Both the position numbers and the translations under genes were made by a program. Below are positions 44,094 through 55,026 of a stretch of DNA of 64,000 nt, piece after piece. Origin of the DNA: Coralliovum pocilloporae. GTDB lineage: Bacteria > Pseudomonadota > Alphaproteobacteria > Rhizobiales > Cohaesibacteraceae. The stretch covers positions 372,001 to 436,000 of the forward strand of contig NZ_CP132542.1 of assembly GCF_030845175.1 (NCBI RefSeq), read 5' to 3'. Within the stretch, counting starts at the first letter, position 1; each line of letters begins with the position of its first letter. The notes beneath the pieces were generated by a model, which searched no databases, had not been told where the DNA came from, and saw nothing but the letters and a program-made list of their open reading frames with translations.

Positions 44094-44887
44094 TCAGCGC
44101 TCTCGTCGGATTTCTGCGCAGACGGTCTGGTTTCCCGTTTCTCAAGAGCCGCAATCACACCGCGCAGGGTCCGGATTTCCTGCTCGGAGAACTGCGCGCG
44201 TTGCAGCATGGTTCTGAGGTTCCGAACGATAGATGGTTTCTTTTCAGGTGGTCTGAAGAAATTCACCGCATCCAGTGCACGTTCCAGATGTTCGAACATC
44301 CGGATCAGATCAGCTTTCGGTGCCGCCTGGATAGCATCCGGCGTGGAGAACGGCGTCACCTCCTCCTCACCCAGAACCACCTTGCGCCATTCATAGGACA
44401 TGACGAGCACAGCCTGTGCAATATTCAGTGACGCAAATTTCGGATCGACCGGCAGCGTGACGATTTCATCAGCCAGCGCCACTTCCTCATTGGTCAGCCC
44501 CCACCGTTCACGACCAAACAAAAGCCCCGTTCGCGATCCGGCCTGCTCATAACCGGCCAGGATGGATGTCGCCTCAACCGGTCCACGAACCACTTTCAAC
44601 ATATCCCGCTCCCGACGGGTGGTGGCCATGACAAATGAGAGATCCGCTACCGCCTCTTCCGTGGTGTCATAGACACGCGTACGGTCAGTGATATGCGTTG
44701 CACCACTTGCAGACGCTATGGCGCGCTCATTCGGCCATCCATCGCGCGGGTTGACCAGACGCAGGTCCACCAGACCAAAATTCGCCATGGCACGGGCTGC
44801 CGCACCAATATTCTCGCCCATTTGTGGTTCAACAAGAATAATTGCAGGAGACTTGGTCAATCCGGAGGGTGATACAGGTTGGGCCAT
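44090..44887 (-). CDS. tRNA/rRNA methyltransferase of the TrmJ/SpoU family
   Basis: This 265-residue SPOUT methyltransferase is of the TrmJ type (2'-O-methylation at position 32 of tRNA in E. coli). Motifs: IILVEPQMGENIGAAARAMANFG near 17-39, LVNPRDGWPN near 44-53, GLLFGRERWGLTNEEVALAD near 120-139, and LNIAQAVLVMSYEW near 152-165 (knot region). A C-terminal helical extension (~100 residues) follows. The ATG at 44887 is preferred over an upstream TTG. The stop lies in an inverted-repeat arm. Confidence 0.9.
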   Translation of the reverse strand: MAQPVSPSGLTKSPAIILVEPQMGENIGAAARAMANFGLVDLRLVNPRDGWPNERAIASASGATHITDRTRVYDTTEEAVADLSFVMATTRRERDMLKVVRGPVEATSILAGYEQAGSRTGLLFGRERWGLTNEEVALADEIVTLPVDPKFASLNIAQAVLVMSYEWRKVVLGEEEVTPFSTPDAIQAAPKADLIRMFEHLERALDAVNFFRPPEKKPSIVRNLRTMLQRAQFSEQEIRTLRGVIAALEKRETRPSAQKSDESAD

Positions 44888-45081
44888 GACAGATCCGATA
44901 GTCGATGTTTCAGCCAACTTGTGCCGGGTTCATCACCGGAAAGCAAGCCCGCAAGCACGATCAGATCTGGGGACAAGTCGCAAAACATTCCCCTCTCTTG
45001 TCTCCATACGACGTTCACGTCGTTTTCCGCGGCTTAAGGCAGGCTGTTTCAGATAGCATCACCCGGACAGGAGAAAAGGCG

Positions 45082-46368
45082 ATGTGGCAGGCTATCAGGT
45101 CCTCGTGGACTCTTTTTATCGGCATGATCTTTCTGATGGTCAGTAACGGGCTTCTTGCCACACTACTGACTTTGCGCGCGGGCGAGCTTGGCTTCTCAGA
45201 TACAATGATTGGCCTGATGCAGTCAGCATATCCCGTGGGAGCGTTTGCGGGCTGTGTTATTGCGCCGCGTCTGGTTATCAATGTGGGCCATATCCGTGCC
45301 TTCGCAGCTCTTGCCTCACTCGCCAGTATCGCGGCTCTGATCCACCTCGTGACCAGCGACATAGCGAGCTGGACCCTTATGCGCATTCTGGCAGGTTTCT
45401 GCTATTCCGGCCTTTATATTGTTGCCGAAAGCTGGCTGAACGGTCGCGCCACCAATGAAAACAGAGCCAGCCTTCTCTCAATCTACTTTCTGATCCAGAC
45501 CGGAGGGGCAGCGCTCGGACAGGTTTTCCTGAACCTGTCCACGCCAGATGGAATCTTCCTCTTCGTTCTGGTCTCTATTTTTGTATCCCTCTCACTTATC
45601 CCTATTTTGACCTCATCCAGTGCCTCACCGCCGTTTGAGCTGCCAGAGCGCATCTCGATCAGAGAGCTGTTCAAACTGACGCCAATGGGGCTGACCGGGA
45701 GCTTTCTGAATGGCATCTCCCAGAGCGCGCTTTACATATCCCTCGCGCTTTACGGAAAGGGTATCGGCCTTGCTCCTGGAGAAATCGGCGGCCTGATCGG
45801 TGTCGCGACCCTGGGCGGCATGGTCTTCCAGTTTCCCATCGGGCGACTCTCAGACAGAATTGACCGTCGTCTTGTGATTACGGGGGTTGCGTTGCTGTCA
45901 GTGCCAATCTCACTGTTCATTTTCATGCTTGGCAGCCAGCCCGGAAACCTGCTCTGGGTCTATGCTGGCGTATTCCTGATCGGCGGCACGGCTTTCCCGA
46001 TCTATTCTGTCTGCGTGGCTCATATGAACGATCATCTGCGCCCAAGCCAAATTGTGGCTGCCAGCGGCACCCTGACACTGGTCCTTTATACAGGCGTCAT
46101 CATCGGCCCCAGCCTCAGTGCCATTGCCATAGATCAGCTCGGACACACGGCCCTGTTCATGTTTGTTGCGATCACTCAGGCACTCACAGTAACAACCGCC
46201 CTCTTCCGGTTCTGGAAAGGCAAGAGTGCCCCTGATGAACGGGGAACAGCCATGGCAGTGGCACAGTCGGCAACCCAGATGGCAGCGCACCTGAATCCGG
46301 AAGCAGAACGACCATATGCGGATGATAAATTATACGATTCTGCCGAAAAACAGGATCTGAGGCAATAA
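45082..46368 (+). CDS. MFS transporter (YcaD-like)
   Basis: This 428-residue inner-membrane transporter has twelve helices. The MFS signature between helices 2 and 3 is weak, but QFPIGRLSDRIDRR near 255-268 (between helices 8 and 9) is a clear MFS loop. It starts WTLFIGMIFLMVSNGLLATLLTLR and ends in a cytoplasmic tail of about 45 residues. AGGAGAAAAGG precedes the ATG at 45082. The frame is open further upstream without a better start. Substrate unknown. It is divergent from trmJ. Confidence 0.88.
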   Translation: MWQAIRSSWTLFIGMIFLMVSNGLLATLLTLRAGELGFSDTMIGLMQSAYPVGAFAGCVIAPRLVINVGHIRAFAALASLASIAALIHLVTSDIASWTLMRILAGFCYSGLYIVAESWLNGRATNENRASLLSIYFLIQTGGAALGQVFLNLSTPDGIFLFVLVSIFVSLSLIPILTSSSASPPFELPERISIRELFKLTPMGLTGSFLNGISQSALYISLALYGKGIGLAPGEIGGLIGVATLGGMVFQFPIGRLSDRIDRRLVITGVALLSVPISLFIFMLGSQPGNLLWVYAGVFLIGGTAFPIYSVCVAHMNDHLRPSQIVAASGTLTLVLYTGVIIGPSLSAIAIDQLGHTALFMFVAITQALTVTTALFRFWKGKSAPDERGTAMAVAQSATQMAAHLNPEAERPYADDKLYDSAEKQDLRQ

Positions 46369-46509
46369 GGCACCTGTTAAACCTTCGGCCCCTATGCGAA
46401 GGCTTCCGGCAATGCTATACCGGCGCCGAACTTTCATGAAACACGCATGTGTGCGGCACAATCAGCCCTGTACCAAAGCCCCCATGCGAGCGAACGAGGT
46501 CAATACCCA

Positions 46510-47721
46510 ATGGCAAAAATCAAAGTGGCCAACCCTGTTGTGGAGCTTGACGGCGACGAGATGACCCGGATCATCTGGCAGTTCATCAAGGACAAGCTCA
46601 TCCATCCCTATCTCGATATTGATCTGAAATATTACGACCTCGGTATTGAAAGCCGCGACGCAACCGATGACCAGATCACCATTGATGCAGCACATGCAAT
46701 CAAGGAACATGGCGTCGGCGTCAAATGCGCGACCATCACTCCGGATGAAGCCCGCGTTGAGGAATTTGGCCTCAAGAAGATGTGGCGCTCACCGAACGGT
46801 ACCATCCGTAACATTCTTGGTGGTGTGATCTTCCGCGAGCCGATTATCTGTGAAAACGTTCCACGTCTGGTACCGGGTTGGACCCAGCCGATCATCGTTG
46901 GCCGTCATGCCTTCGGCGACCAGTACCGTGCGACTGATTTCAAATTCCCCGGCGCTGGTACCCTGACCATCAAATTCACCGGCGAAGATGGCGAGACTAT
47001 CGAACATGAAGTCTTCCAGGCTCCGGGCTCCGGTGTTGCCATGGCCATGTATAACCTTGACGAATCCATTCGTGATTTCGCCCGCGCATCCATGAACTAC
47101 GCTCTGCAGCGCAAGGTTCCCTGCTATCTGTCCACCAAGAACACCATCCTGAAAGCCTATGACGGCCGTTTCAAGGATGTGTTCCAGGAAGTCTATGAAG
47201 CCGAGTTCCAGGAAAGATTTGAAGCCGCTAAGATCTGGTACGAGCACCGTCTGATCGACGACATGGTCGCCTCTGCCCTGAAATGGTCCGGTGGTTATGT
47301 CTGGGCCTGTAAGAACTATGACGGTGACGTTCAGTCCGACACCGTTGCCCAGGGCTTTGGCTCCCTTGGTCTGATGACCTCGGTTCTGATGACACCGGAC
47401 GGCAACACGGTTGAAGCCGAAGCCGCCCACGGCACAGTGACCCGTCACTATCGCCTGCATCAGGAAGGCAAAGAAACCTCCACCAACTCCATCGCCTCGA
47501 TCTTCGCTTGGACACGTGGCCTCAACCATCGCGCCAAGCTGGACGACAATGCAGAGCTGGCCCGCTTCGCCGCGACGCTTGAAAAAGTCTGCGTTGATAC
47601 CGTTGAAGACGGTCACATGACCAAGGATCTGGCCTTGCTGGTCGGCCCGGACCAGCCTTGGCTGTCCACCACAGGTTTCCTCGACAAGATCGACGAAAAC
47701 CTGCAGAAAGCCATGGGCTGA
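46510..47721 (+). CDS. icd: Isocitrate dehydrogenase (NADP-dependent, eukaryotic-like type)
   Basis: This 403-residue homodimeric-type isocitrate dehydrogenase converts isocitrate to 2-oxoglutarate in the TCA cycle. It starts [19 protein letters not shown] and has [12 protein letters not shown] near 95-106, the substrate-binding [18 protein letters not shown] with Arg, and [11 protein letters not shown] near 308-318. The length and N-terminus match the group common in alphaproteobacteria and eukaryotes and not the E. coli Icd. The ATG at 46510 fits the protein start. A bidirectional-looking terminator follows. Confidence 0.97.
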   Translation: MAKIKVANPVVELDGDEMTRIIWQFIKDKLIHPYLDIDLKYYDLGIESRDATDDQITIDAAHAIKEHGVGVKCATITPDEARVEEFGLKKMWRSPNGTIRNILGGVIFREPIICENVPRLVPGWTQPIIVGRHAFGDQYRATDFKFPGAGTLTIKFTGEDGETIEHEVFQAPGSGVAMAMYNLDESIRDFARASMNYALQRKVPCYLSTKNTILKAYDGRFKDVFQEVYEAEFQERFEAAKIWYEHRLIDDMVASALKWSGGYVWACKNYDGDVQSDTVAQGFGSLGLMTSVLMTPDGNTVEAEAAHGTVTRHYRLHQEGKETSTNSIASIFAWTRGLNHRAKLDDNAELARFAATLEKVCVDTVEDGHMTKDLALLVGPDQPWLSTTGFLDKIDENLQKAMG

Positions 47722-47755
47722 CCGCATTACACAGCGGATAAAATCAGGAAAACCG

Positions 47756-47787
47756 ACGGCGCAGTTTTACTGCGCCGTTTTGTTTTT
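47756..47787 (+). terminator. Rho-independent terminator after icd
   Basis: ACGGCGCAG pairs with CTGCGCCGT around TTTTA and is followed by TTTGTTTTT. The stop codon of the convergent K+ channel gene lies in the loop, so the same hairpin may also end that transcript. Confidence 0.92.
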
Positions 47788-48993
47788 CCCATCTGCCATC
47801 ATCAGTTCATCAAGGGTCATATCACCATCTTCAATGGCCTTGAAAACACGCTGACGATGCTCAGCAACAGATCTGATCCGCTGTCCGACTTCCTTCTTCT
47901 CATCCATCAGGTGATGAAGATCTTCAGAATCAAGAACAAGAAGCTGACTGTCACGCAAGGCCCGCACTGTTGCGGAGCGCGCAGTGCGCCTGAGAACGGC
48001 CACTTCGCCAAAGAATGCCCCCTCTTCAAGCGCCACCGTCTGATTGGCCAGTTCAATCTGAACCTCACCAGCCGCAACAAAATACATGCTGTGGGCAGGG
48101 TCGCCCCGTTTCACGATAACATCACCGCTGCGGACATTCCGGGCCTGAAGCAACTGCATGATTTCAGAGATTTCAGAAGCAGACAGATCACCAAATAGCG
48201 GCACACGCGCCACCATGGTCCAGGTCACAACAAAATCGCGCCGATGGATTTCTCGGGCAAAGGCCGTTGCTACAAGACCAATGGGCAAAGCAAACATGGC
48301 AAGACCGAAGATCATCACAACCCCGCCAACAATCTTGCCTGCCATGGTCACCGGCACAATATCGCCATAGCCAACGGTCGTCAGTGTCGCGAGGGCCCAC
48401 CACATGGCTGCAGGAATGGAGGAAAAGACCTCCGGCTGAGCCTTGTGTTCCACCAGATAAATCAGCGTCGACGCAGTGAGAACCAGCCCGATCATAACGA
48501 TCAGACAGGCATGCAGGGCATGCCGCTCGCTGCGTATTGCATTGGCGATTGACTGAAGGCCCGGCGAATAACGGGTGAGCTTGAGGAATCGCACCAGCCG
48601 GAAGAGACGCAAAACACGCAAGTCGAGGCCAGGAAATAGAACAGAGATATAAAAGGGCGCAATCGCCAGAAGATCAATTATCGCAAACGGCTGAAGCAGA
48701 TAGGACAGACGGGCACGCCAGGGTCCGCGATCTCTGTGATGCCGGTGAAGATCCGAGACCCAGAACCGCGCCAGAAATTCCATCGTGAAAATCAGGATTG
48801 AGCCGACTTCAAACCAGAAGAACCAGGCCTGAAACCGGGCCTCGAAACGCGGCACAGTTTCAAGAATGATCGCCAGAACATTCAGGACGATCAGAATAAC
48901 AAGACCACGGTTCAGCCAGAGCGACGCCTGATCATCTGCCGCATTACGCTCAAGCAGATCGAACACGCGCCGTCTGATGCTATCTCCGCTCAT
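47767..48993 (-). CDS. Six-helix potassium channel with cyclic-nucleotide-binding domain
   Basis: This 408-residue protein resembles MlotiK1-type channels. Six membrane helices occupy about 25-245, and S4 has spaced arginines (LRVLRLFRLVRFLKLTRYSP). The selectivity filter TVGYGDIVPV is near 195-204 in LATLTTVGYGD. A C-terminal cyclic-nucleotide-binding beta barrel (about 270-390) contains FFGEVAVLRRTARSATVRA, the phosphate-binding cassette. It lies 17 bases downstream of alaS and is probably cotranscribed with it. The ligand is expected to be cAMP (inference). Confidence 0.9.
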   Translation of the reverse strand: MSGDSIRRRVFDLLERNAADDQASLWLNRGLVILIVLNVLAIILETVPRFEARFQAWFFWFEVGSILIFTMEFLARFWVSDLHRHHRDRGPWRARLSYLLQPFAIIDLLAIAPFYISVLFPGLDLRVLRLFRLVRFLKLTRYSPGLQSIANAIRSERHALHACLIVMIGLVLTASTLIYLVEHKAQPEVFSSIPAAMWWALATLTTVGYGDIVPVTMAGKIVGGVVMIFGLAMFALPIGLVATAFAREIHRRDFVVTWTMVARVPLFGDLSASEISEIMQLLQARNVRSGDVIVKRGDPAHSMYFVAAGEVQIELANQTVALEEGAFFGEVAVLRRTARSATVRALRDSQLLVLDSEDLHHLMDEKKEVGQRIRSVAEHRQRVFKAIEDGDMTLDELMMADGKNKTAQ

Positions 48994-49010
48994 GCCCCGC
49001 CTTGCTTATC

Positions 49011-51683
49011 CTATGCGACTGCCTCAACTGCTACTGCAATCGCCTCAATAGCATCAGTTGCCTTTGCCCCATCCGGGCCGCCTGCCTGAGCCATATCCGG
49101 ACGGCCGCCGCCACCCTTGCCGCCAAGGGCTGCAGCACCTGCCCGAACCAGATCAACAGCACTGAACCGCTCTGTCAGGTCGGAGGTTACCCCGACCACC
49201 AGACCAGCCTTGCCGTCATCTGTTACACCAACAATGACCACGATGCCGGATTCAACGCTGGCCTTACCGTCGTCAACAAGACCACGGAGATCTTTCGGCT
49301 GAATACCCTCAACGGACCGGGCCAGAAGTTTTGTGCCATTGATGTCCCTGATCGGATTATCGCCTGCACCGGCCCCGGAACCGCCGCCCAGAGCAAGCTG
49401 CTTCTTGGCCTCGGCAAGTTGGCGCTCAAGCTTGCGCCGCTCATCAACCAGCACAGCAACGCGGTCTGCGGCGTCTGCCAGGCTGACTTTCAGCACGTCG
49501 GCAACCGCCTTCAGTCGACGGTCCTGCTCTTCGAAATACTGCCGGGCTGCGTCGCCGGTCAGAGCTTCCACACGCCGGACACCGGCTGCAACAGCACCCT
49601 CGGACACAACGGTCACAAGGCCGATATCACCAGTCCGCTGCACATGTGTGCCGCCACACAGTTCGAGTGAGTAGGTTTTGCCCGCCTTCTCGCCTCGCAG
49701 GGCCGTCCCCATGGAAACAACACGAACCTCTTCACCATACTTCTCACCGAAGAGTGCCATAGCACCGGCTTCAATCGCATCATCAACGGCCATCAAGCGG
49801 GTTTCAACCGCACCGTTCTGCAAGATTATTTCATTGGCGATCTGCTCGACTTCCTCCAGTTCACCAGAAGCGATCGGCTTTGGATGGGAGAAGTCAAACC
49901 GCAAACGTTCAGGAGACACCAGCGACCCTTTCTGAGCCACATGATCACCCAGAACTTCCCGAAGAGCTTCATGAAGAAGATGGGTTGCGGAATGGTTGGC
50001 ACGCAAAGACGACCGCAGACCATGGTTCACTTCCATTTCAAGTGATGTCCCGATCTCCAGGGTACCTTCTGAAACCTCGGTCAGATGAACGAAAACACCA
50101 TCAGCCTTCTTGAGCGTGTCGGTAATAACAAGGCGCACGCCTTCACCGACCATCACGCCCTTGTCGCCGACCTGACCACCGGACTCTCCATAGAAAGGCG
50201 TCTGGTTGACGATGACAGCGCAGCTCTCGCCAGCTGCCACGGTTTCAACCGATGCACCATCTTTCACAAGAGCCGTAATCACACCTTCAGCGCGTTCCGT
50301 ATCATAGCCGAGGAACTCGGTCGCCCCCACCTTGTCGGCAATCTCGAACCAGATGGTCTCTGTGGCCGCTTCACCGGATCCTGACCAGTTGGCGCGCGCT
50401 TCCGCCCGTTGCCGTTCCATGGCGACACCAAAGGCGTCTGTGTCCACTGCAATGCCGCGCGGGCGCAGGGCATCCTGGGTCAGGTCAAGCGGGAAGCCGT
50501 AGGTGTCATAAAGCTTGAAGGCCGTATCACCATCCAGCGTGTCACCCTCCTGCATGGCTTCAGTCGCCGTATCAAGCAGGCTCAGACCACGATCAAGGGT
50601 TTTCTTGAACCTGTTTTCCTCAAGCGCCAGCGTCTCCGTAATCAGAGCTTCGGCGCGCTGCAGTTCAGGGAAAGCCTGTCCCATTTCGCGCACAAGAACC
50701 GGGACCAGACGACACAGAAGCGGATCAGATGTACCCAACAGATGTGCCTGACGCATGGCGCGGCGCATGATCCGGCGCAGCACGTATCCCCGCCCTTCAT
50801 TGGATGGCAAGACGCCATCTGCAATCAGGAAGCTGGATGACCGCAGGTGGTCCGCAATGACACGATGGCCGGCCAGCGCGTCACCCTCGGCAGCAACATT
50901 GGTCGCTTCCTCTGACGCCCGGATAATGGTCTGGAACAGATCGGTGTCATAATTGTTGTGTTTGCCCTGAAGCACCGCAGCGATACGCTCAAGACCCATT
51001 CCAGTGTCGATTGAAGGTCTTGGCAGATTGACCCGCTCTTCCAGTGTCAGCTGCTCATACTGCATGAAGACGAGGTTCCAGATCTCCACGAAACGGTCGC
51101 CATCCTCTTCAGGGCTGCCCGGAGGACCGCCCCAGATATGATCTCCGTGATCATAGAAGATTTCAGAACATGGACCACAGGGGCCCGTATCGCCCATGGC
51201 CCAGAAATTGTCTGATGTGGGAATACGGATAATCCGGTCTTCACTGAGACCCGCAATCGATTTCCAGAGACCGAACGCCTCATCATCTTCAGAATAGACC
51301 GTCACCAGAAGCTTGTCTTTCGGCAGACCATATTCACGGGTCACCAGGTTCCAGGCCAGCTCGATCGCCACATCCTTGAAGTAGTCGCCGAAGGAGAAGT
51401 TCCCCAGCATCTCAAAGAAAGTATGATGACGCGCGGTATAACCGACATTATCCAGATCGTTGTGCTTGCCCCCGGCCCGAACGCATTTCTGTGATGTCAC
51501 AGCACGGGAATATGGACGCTGCTCAAGGCCCGTAAAAACGTTCTTGAACTGCACCATACCGGCATTGGTGAACATCAAAGTCGGATCATTACGGGGAACC
51601 AGCGGGCTGGATGACACCACCTCGTGACCGTTCTTGGCAAAATAGTCGAGGAAAGTGGAACGGATCTCTTTGACGCCTGACAT
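49011..51683 (-). CDS. alaS: Alanine--tRNA ligase
   Basis: This 890-residue class II synthetase of full length starts [21 protein letters not shown]. Class II motif 1 and 2 regions include [19 protein letters not shown] near 85-103. The editing-domain zinc ligands are [19 protein letters not shown] near 560-578 and [13 protein letters not shown] near 665-677. A C-terminal Ala/Gly-rich C-Ala domain ends the protein. It charges tRNA-Ala and edits mischarged Ser or Gly. It lies between recA and a K+ channel gene. Confidence 0.97.
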   Translation of the reverse strand: MSGVKEIRSTFLDYFAKNGHEVVSSSPLVPRNDPTLMFTNAGMVQFKNVFTGLEQRPYSRAVTSQKCVRAGGKHNDLDNVGYTARHHTFFEMLGNFSFGDYFKDVAIELAWNLVTREYGLPKDKLLVTVYSEDDEAFGLWKSIAGLSEDRIIRIPTSDNFWAMGDTGPCGPCSEIFYDHGDHIWGGPPGSPEEDGDRFVEIWNLVFMQYEQLTLEERVNLPRPSIDTGMGLERIAAVLQGKHNNYDTDLFQTIIRASEEATNVAAEGDALAGHRVIADHLRSSSFLIADGVLPSNEGRGYVLRRIMRRAMRQAHLLGTSDPLLCRLVPVLVREMGQAFPELQRAEALITETLALEENRFKKTLDRGLSLLDTATEAMQEGDTLDGDTAFKLYDTYGFPLDLTQDALRPRGIAVDTDAFGVAMERQRAEARANWSGSGEAATETIWFEIADKVGATEFLGYDTERAEGVITALVKDGASVETVAAGESCAVIVNQTPFYGESGGQVGDKGVMVGEGVRLVITDTLKKADGVFVHLTEVSEGTLEIGTSLEMEVNHGLRSSLRANHSATHLLHEALREVLGDHVAQKGSLVSPERLRFDFSHPKPIASGELEEVEQIANEIILQNGAVETRLMAVDDAIEAGAMALFGEKYGEEVRVVSMGTALRGEKAGKTYSLELCGGTHVQRTGDIGLVTVVSEGAVAAGVRRVEALTGDAARQYFEEQDRRLKAVADVLKVSLADAADRVAVLVDERRKLERQLAEAKKQLALGGGSGAGAGDNPIRDINGTKLLARSVEGIQPKDLRGLVDDGKASVESGIVVIVGVTDDGKAGLVVGVTSDLTERFSAVDLVRAGAAALGGKGGGGRPDMAQAGGPDGAKATDAIEAIAVAVEAVA

Positions 51684-51823
51684 GCGGGATATGATCTCTC
51701 GGTCTTACAGGATGCGCAAAGGCACGGGCCAGCGCATCGGCATTAGGTCTGGTTTGCCATCGGTTTTAGCGATGAGAAGGTCCAGTGTCCACACTCTCGA
51801 TTAAGCCCAAGCAGAAAAGACAA

Positions 51824-51845
51824 CAGGCGACCACATGGCCGCCTG
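51824..51845 (-). terminator. Rho-independent terminator of recA
   Basis: On the minus strand CAGGCGGCC pairs with GGTCGCCTG (one G-T pair) and is followed by TTGTCTTTT. It begins 33 bases after the recA stop and separates recA from alaS. Confidence 0.85.
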
Positions 51846-51878
51846 CAAAGTCGTGTCTGATGCACAGGAGTACTGGCT

Positions 51879-52955
51879 TTATTCGTCGTCGCCATCATCT
51901 TCAAGGCCCGGACCCTCTTCAAGGATCTTTTCAGCGATAAGACCCGCATTCTGACGGATAGCCAGTTCAATCTTACCCGCTACATCCGGGTTCTCCCGAA
52001 GGAAGGTCTTGGAATTTTCCCGCCCCTGCCCCAGACGCTGACTGTCATAGGAGAACCAGGCACCGGATTTCTCGACAATCCCAGCCTTCACACCAAGATC
52101 AAGAAGTTCGCCGGTCTTCGACACCCCTTCTCCATACATGATGTCAAATTCCACCTGCTTGAACGGAGGAGCAACCTTGTTCTTGACCACCTTCACTCGG
52201 GTCTGGTTGCCAATCACCTCATCCCGATCCTTGATCGCGCCAATACGGCGGATATCAAGACGGACAGATGCATAGAACTTCAGCGCATTACCACCTGTTG
52301 TGGTTTCAGGGCTGCCGAACATCACGCCGATTTTCATACGGATCTGGTTGATGAAGATCACCATGCAGTTCGATCGGCTGATCGAGCCGGTCAACTTACG
52401 CATGGCCTGGCTCATCAGGCGTGCCTGAAGGCCTGGCTGATTATCACCCATCTCCCCTTCAAGCTCTGCCCGGGGCGTCAGGGCCGCAACAGAATCCACC
52501 ACCAGAACATCAACAGCGCCGGAACGCACCAGCGTATCAGCAATCTCAAGCGCCTGCTCACCCGTGTCCGGCTGTGAGATCAGCAGCTCATCCAGATCAA
52601 CTCCAAGCTTTCGGGCATAGATCGGGTCAAGCGCGTGCTCGGCGTCCACAAAGGCGCAGATGCCACCGGTCTTCTGCGCTTCGGCAACCGTGTGCAATGC
52701 AAGGGTGGTTTTACCGGATGATTCCGGACCATAGATCTCGACGATACGCCCTTTTGGCAGACCACCGATCCCCAGAGCAATATCAAGACCGATAGAGCCC
52801 GTGGAAATGGCCTCAATATCCATGGTCTGCTTCTGGCCCAACCGCATGATGGACCCCTTGCCAAAGGCCCGATCAATCTGACTTAAAGCCGCATCAAGCG
52901 CCTTCTGCTTATCCATACCATTCCCCTCGACGAGCCGAAGCGTATTCTGAGACAT
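51879..52955 (-). CDS. recA: RecA recombinase
   Basis: This 358-residue DNA strand-exchange protein is the SOS co-protease. Walker [12 protein letters not shown] is near residues 78-88, Walker [16 protein letters not shown] is near 152-166, loop L2 is in [21 protein letters not shown] near 215-235, and the acidic C-terminal tail ends GLEDDGDDE. The N-terminal [20 protein letters not shown] is typical. Its own terminator follows and a LexA-type box lies about 50 bases upstream. Confidence 0.99.
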   Translation of the reverse strand: MSQNTLRLVEGNGMDKQKALDAALSQIDRAFGKGSIMRLGQKQTMDIEAISTGSIGLDIALGIGGLPKGRIVEIYGPESSGKTTLALHTVAEAQKTGGICAFVDAEHALDPIYARKLGVDLDELLISQPDTGEQALEIADTLVRSGAVDVLVVDSVAALTPRAELEGEMGDNQPGLQARLMSQAMRKLTGSISRSNCMVIFINQIRMKIGVMFGSPETTTGGNALKFYASVRLDIRRIGAIKDRDEVIGNQTRVKVVKNKVAPPFKQVEFDIMYGEGVSKTGELLDLGVKAGIVEKSGAWFSYDSQRLGQGRENSKTFLRENPDVAGKIELAIRQNAGLIAEKILEEGPGLEDDGDDE

Positions 52956-53004
52956 ATCGCACCTCTATTTCACAGGGCATCGAACCTTTCAATTGAAACT
53001 ATTT

Positions 53005-53019
53005 GTACCACTTTTGTTC
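53005..53019 (-). promoter_or_regulatory. Putative LexA (SOS) box upstream of recA
   Basis: The plus strand reads GTAC-N7-GTTC, one base off the alphaproteobacterial LexA consensus GTTC-N7-GTTC. It lies 50 bases upstream of the recA start codon, where such boxes usually occur. Position and spacing fit, but a single mismatch leaves some doubt. Confidence 0.65.
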
Positions 53020-53174
53020 TCTTTTGAAAAGAGGGTATTAAGATACTGATATAAAATGAAATTTCTATACATGTTCTATTTTTGTCTCACGCAGGTTGCA
53101 GAATTGATGAGCCAGATACACGGGCACGGTATGATAACGTTGATTCGCTTATCTGAACCTGATTGGGGGAGCAT

Positions 53175-54056
53175 ATGACACGCATCATCTGCATTGGTGG
53201 CGCACATCTTGATCAGATTGGCAGAACGCATGGCAAGGCAAAACTCCATACGTCCAACCCCGGCACCATGACCGTCCATGCAGGGGGTGTCGCGCGGAAT
53301 GTGGCGAGCCTGCTTGTCCGTTCGGGTCATGCTATCGGCCTGCTCTCCGTGATTGGTGATGATCAGGACGGACAAACCCTGCTGTCCAGATGCCGGTCCG
53401 ACGGTCTGTCAACAGAACTGCTGCATCAGGTTCCTGGCAGAGAGACAGCCCGGTATCTGGCCATTGAGGATGAAGCCGGAGATCTGGTGACAGCCATTGC
53501 CGCCATGGACATCTATTCCGCTCTGTCTGCAGACCTGATTTCAACGCATGCGGACATCATCCAGCAGGCGTCGTTGGTGTTTGCCGATACGAACTGCTCG
53601 GCAGACGCGCTCGACTGGCTCGCCTCTCTTGCACCACGTCCGTTCCTCGCAGTCGATGCGGTCTCAATTGCAAAAGCCAGGCGGTTAGAGAACAGCCTGA
53701 CCGCCTTCGACCTTGTCTTTTGCAATCGGTCCGAAGCTCTGTCCCTGTTGTCTTGTGACGCCACCAGTACAGAAGAGCTGGCCAGTCAGATACAGGCGAT
53801 CGGCTGCAAACGGGCCCTGATCACCGATGGTCCAAACCCAATTGCCTGTCTGGAGGGTGACACAATCGAGATGATACCCGTAACCGCAATCGCCCAGGTA
53901 TCGGCAACAGGTGCGGGAGATGCGCTGATAGCCGGGGTTTTGAGCGGCCATGTGAATGGGCAGTCCCTTGCGAACAGCGTCCGGTCCGCCCTCTCAACTG
54001 CCAGACTTGCCTTGCAACAGCTAGGCAGTTTAACTACCGATCACATCTCATCCTGA
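53175..54056 (+). CDS. PfkB-family kinase, probable pseudouridine kinase
   Basis: This 293-residue ribokinase-like sugar kinase has GGVARNVASLLVRSGHAIGL near 37-56, the first PfkB signature, and SATGAGDALIAGVLSG near 248-263, the second signature with catalytic Asp. The ATG at 53175 follows GGGGGA. The psuG gene follows after 22 bases, so the kinase most likely phosphorylates pseudouridine to pseudouridine-5'-phosphate. It lies divergently from recA. Confidence 0.85.
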   Translation: MTRIICIGGAHLDQIGRTHGKAKLHTSNPGTMTVHAGGVARNVASLLVRSGHAIGLLSVIGDDQDGQTLLSRCRSDGLSTELLHQVPGRETARYLAIEDEAGDLVTAIAAMDIYSALSADLISTHADIIQQASLVFADTNCSADALDWLASLAPRPFLAVDAVSIAKARRLENSLTAFDLVFCNRSEALSLLSCDATSTEELASQIQAIGCKRALITDGPNPIACLEGDTIEMIPVTAIAQVSATGAGDALIAGVLSGHVNGQSLANSVRSALSTARLALQQLGSLTTDHISS

Positions 54057-54078
54057 AACCAAACCGGACAGCCGCGCC

Positions 54079-55008
54079 ATGAGTGAAACACCCTTCAGAA
54101 TAATCGAAAGTCAGGCTGTCCAGCAGGCCAAGGCACAAAAGCAGCCTATAGTGGCTCTGGAAAGCACCATTATCACCCATGGCATGCCCTACCCGCAGAA
54201 TCTGGAAACCGCCCGAGAGGTCGAGCAGACAGTACGCGACAATGGCGCAATCCCGGCAACCATTGCTGTTCTGGACGGTCACCTTCATATCGGCCTTGAA
54301 GACGACGAACTTGAGCGACTGGCCCAGGCTAGAAAAGCAATGAAGCTCTCGCGGGCCGATCTGGCCTATGCAGTCGCCCTGAAGAAAACCGGATCAACCA
54401 CAGTCGCAGCCACCATGATGGCCGCACATCAGGCAGGTATCGAGGTTTTCGCCACCGGCGGCATTGGCGGCGTTCACAGAGGGGCCGAAGAAAGCTTCGA
54501 TATTTCCGCGGATCTGGATGAGTTCACCAAAACACCGGTCATTGTCGTCTCAGCAGGCGCAAAAGCTCTGCTTGATCTGCCCAAGACTCTTGAGGTTCTC
54601 GAGACCAGGGGCATACCGGTCATTTCTTATGGGACAGACAGTTTTCCAGCCTTCTGGTCAGCCAGTTCTCCCCTTCCCGCACCGCTCCGCTGCGACAGTC
54701 CTGAGGAGATCAGTGCGTTTCATGAAACCCGCAGGATACTCAATGCCGGCGAAGGCATGCTGGTGGCAAACCCTATCCCTGCGGATCACGAGATTCCCAG
54801 AGAAGAGATGGAGAACCATATCGCTGTCGCTCTCGGAAATGCCGAAGACGCAGGGATATCGGGCAAAGGTGTGACCCCTTACCTTCTACAGCGCATCTAT
54901 GAACTGACAGAAGGCAGAAGCCTCGTTGCCAATATCGCGCTTGTGAAGAACAACGCAAAGCTCGCAGCAGAGATCGCTGCCAGACTAACCCGGGTCCACA
55001 ACACATAA
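54079..55008 (+). CDS. psuG: Pseudouridine-5'-phosphate glycosidase
   Basis: This 309-residue PsuG splits pseudouridine-5'-phosphate to uracil and ribose-5-phosphate. Signatures are VALESTIITHGMPYPQNLE near 25-43 with the catalytic Glu, GSTTVAATMMAAHQAGI near 117-133, ATGGIGGVHRGAEESFDIS near 137-155, and PVISYGTDSFPAFW near 193-206. It is the second gene of a two-gene pseudouridine catabolism operon with the PfkB kinase upstream. It converges with cckA, 18 bases apart. Confidence 0.96.
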   Translation: MSETPFRIIESQAVQQAKAQKQPIVALESTIITHGMPYPQNLETAREVEQTVRDNGAIPATIAVLDGHLHIGLEDDELERLAQARKAMKLSRADLAYAVALKKTGSTTVAATMMAAHQAGIEVFATGGIGGVHRGAEESFDISADLDEFTKTPVIVVSAGAKALLDLPKTLEVLETRGIPVISYGTDSFPAFWSASSPLPAPLRCDSPEEISAFHETRRILNAGEGMLVANPIPADHEIPREEMENHIAVALGNAEDAGISGKGVTPYLLQRIYELTEGRSLVANIALVKNNAKLAAEIAARLTRVHNT

Positions 55009-55026
55009 ATGCCGACAGTCAGGCTG

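Noticed and set aside
46789-47727. Long minus-strand open frame (312 codons) opposite icd
   Set aside because: It is antisense to the highly conserved icd gene, with no start signal or recognisable domain.
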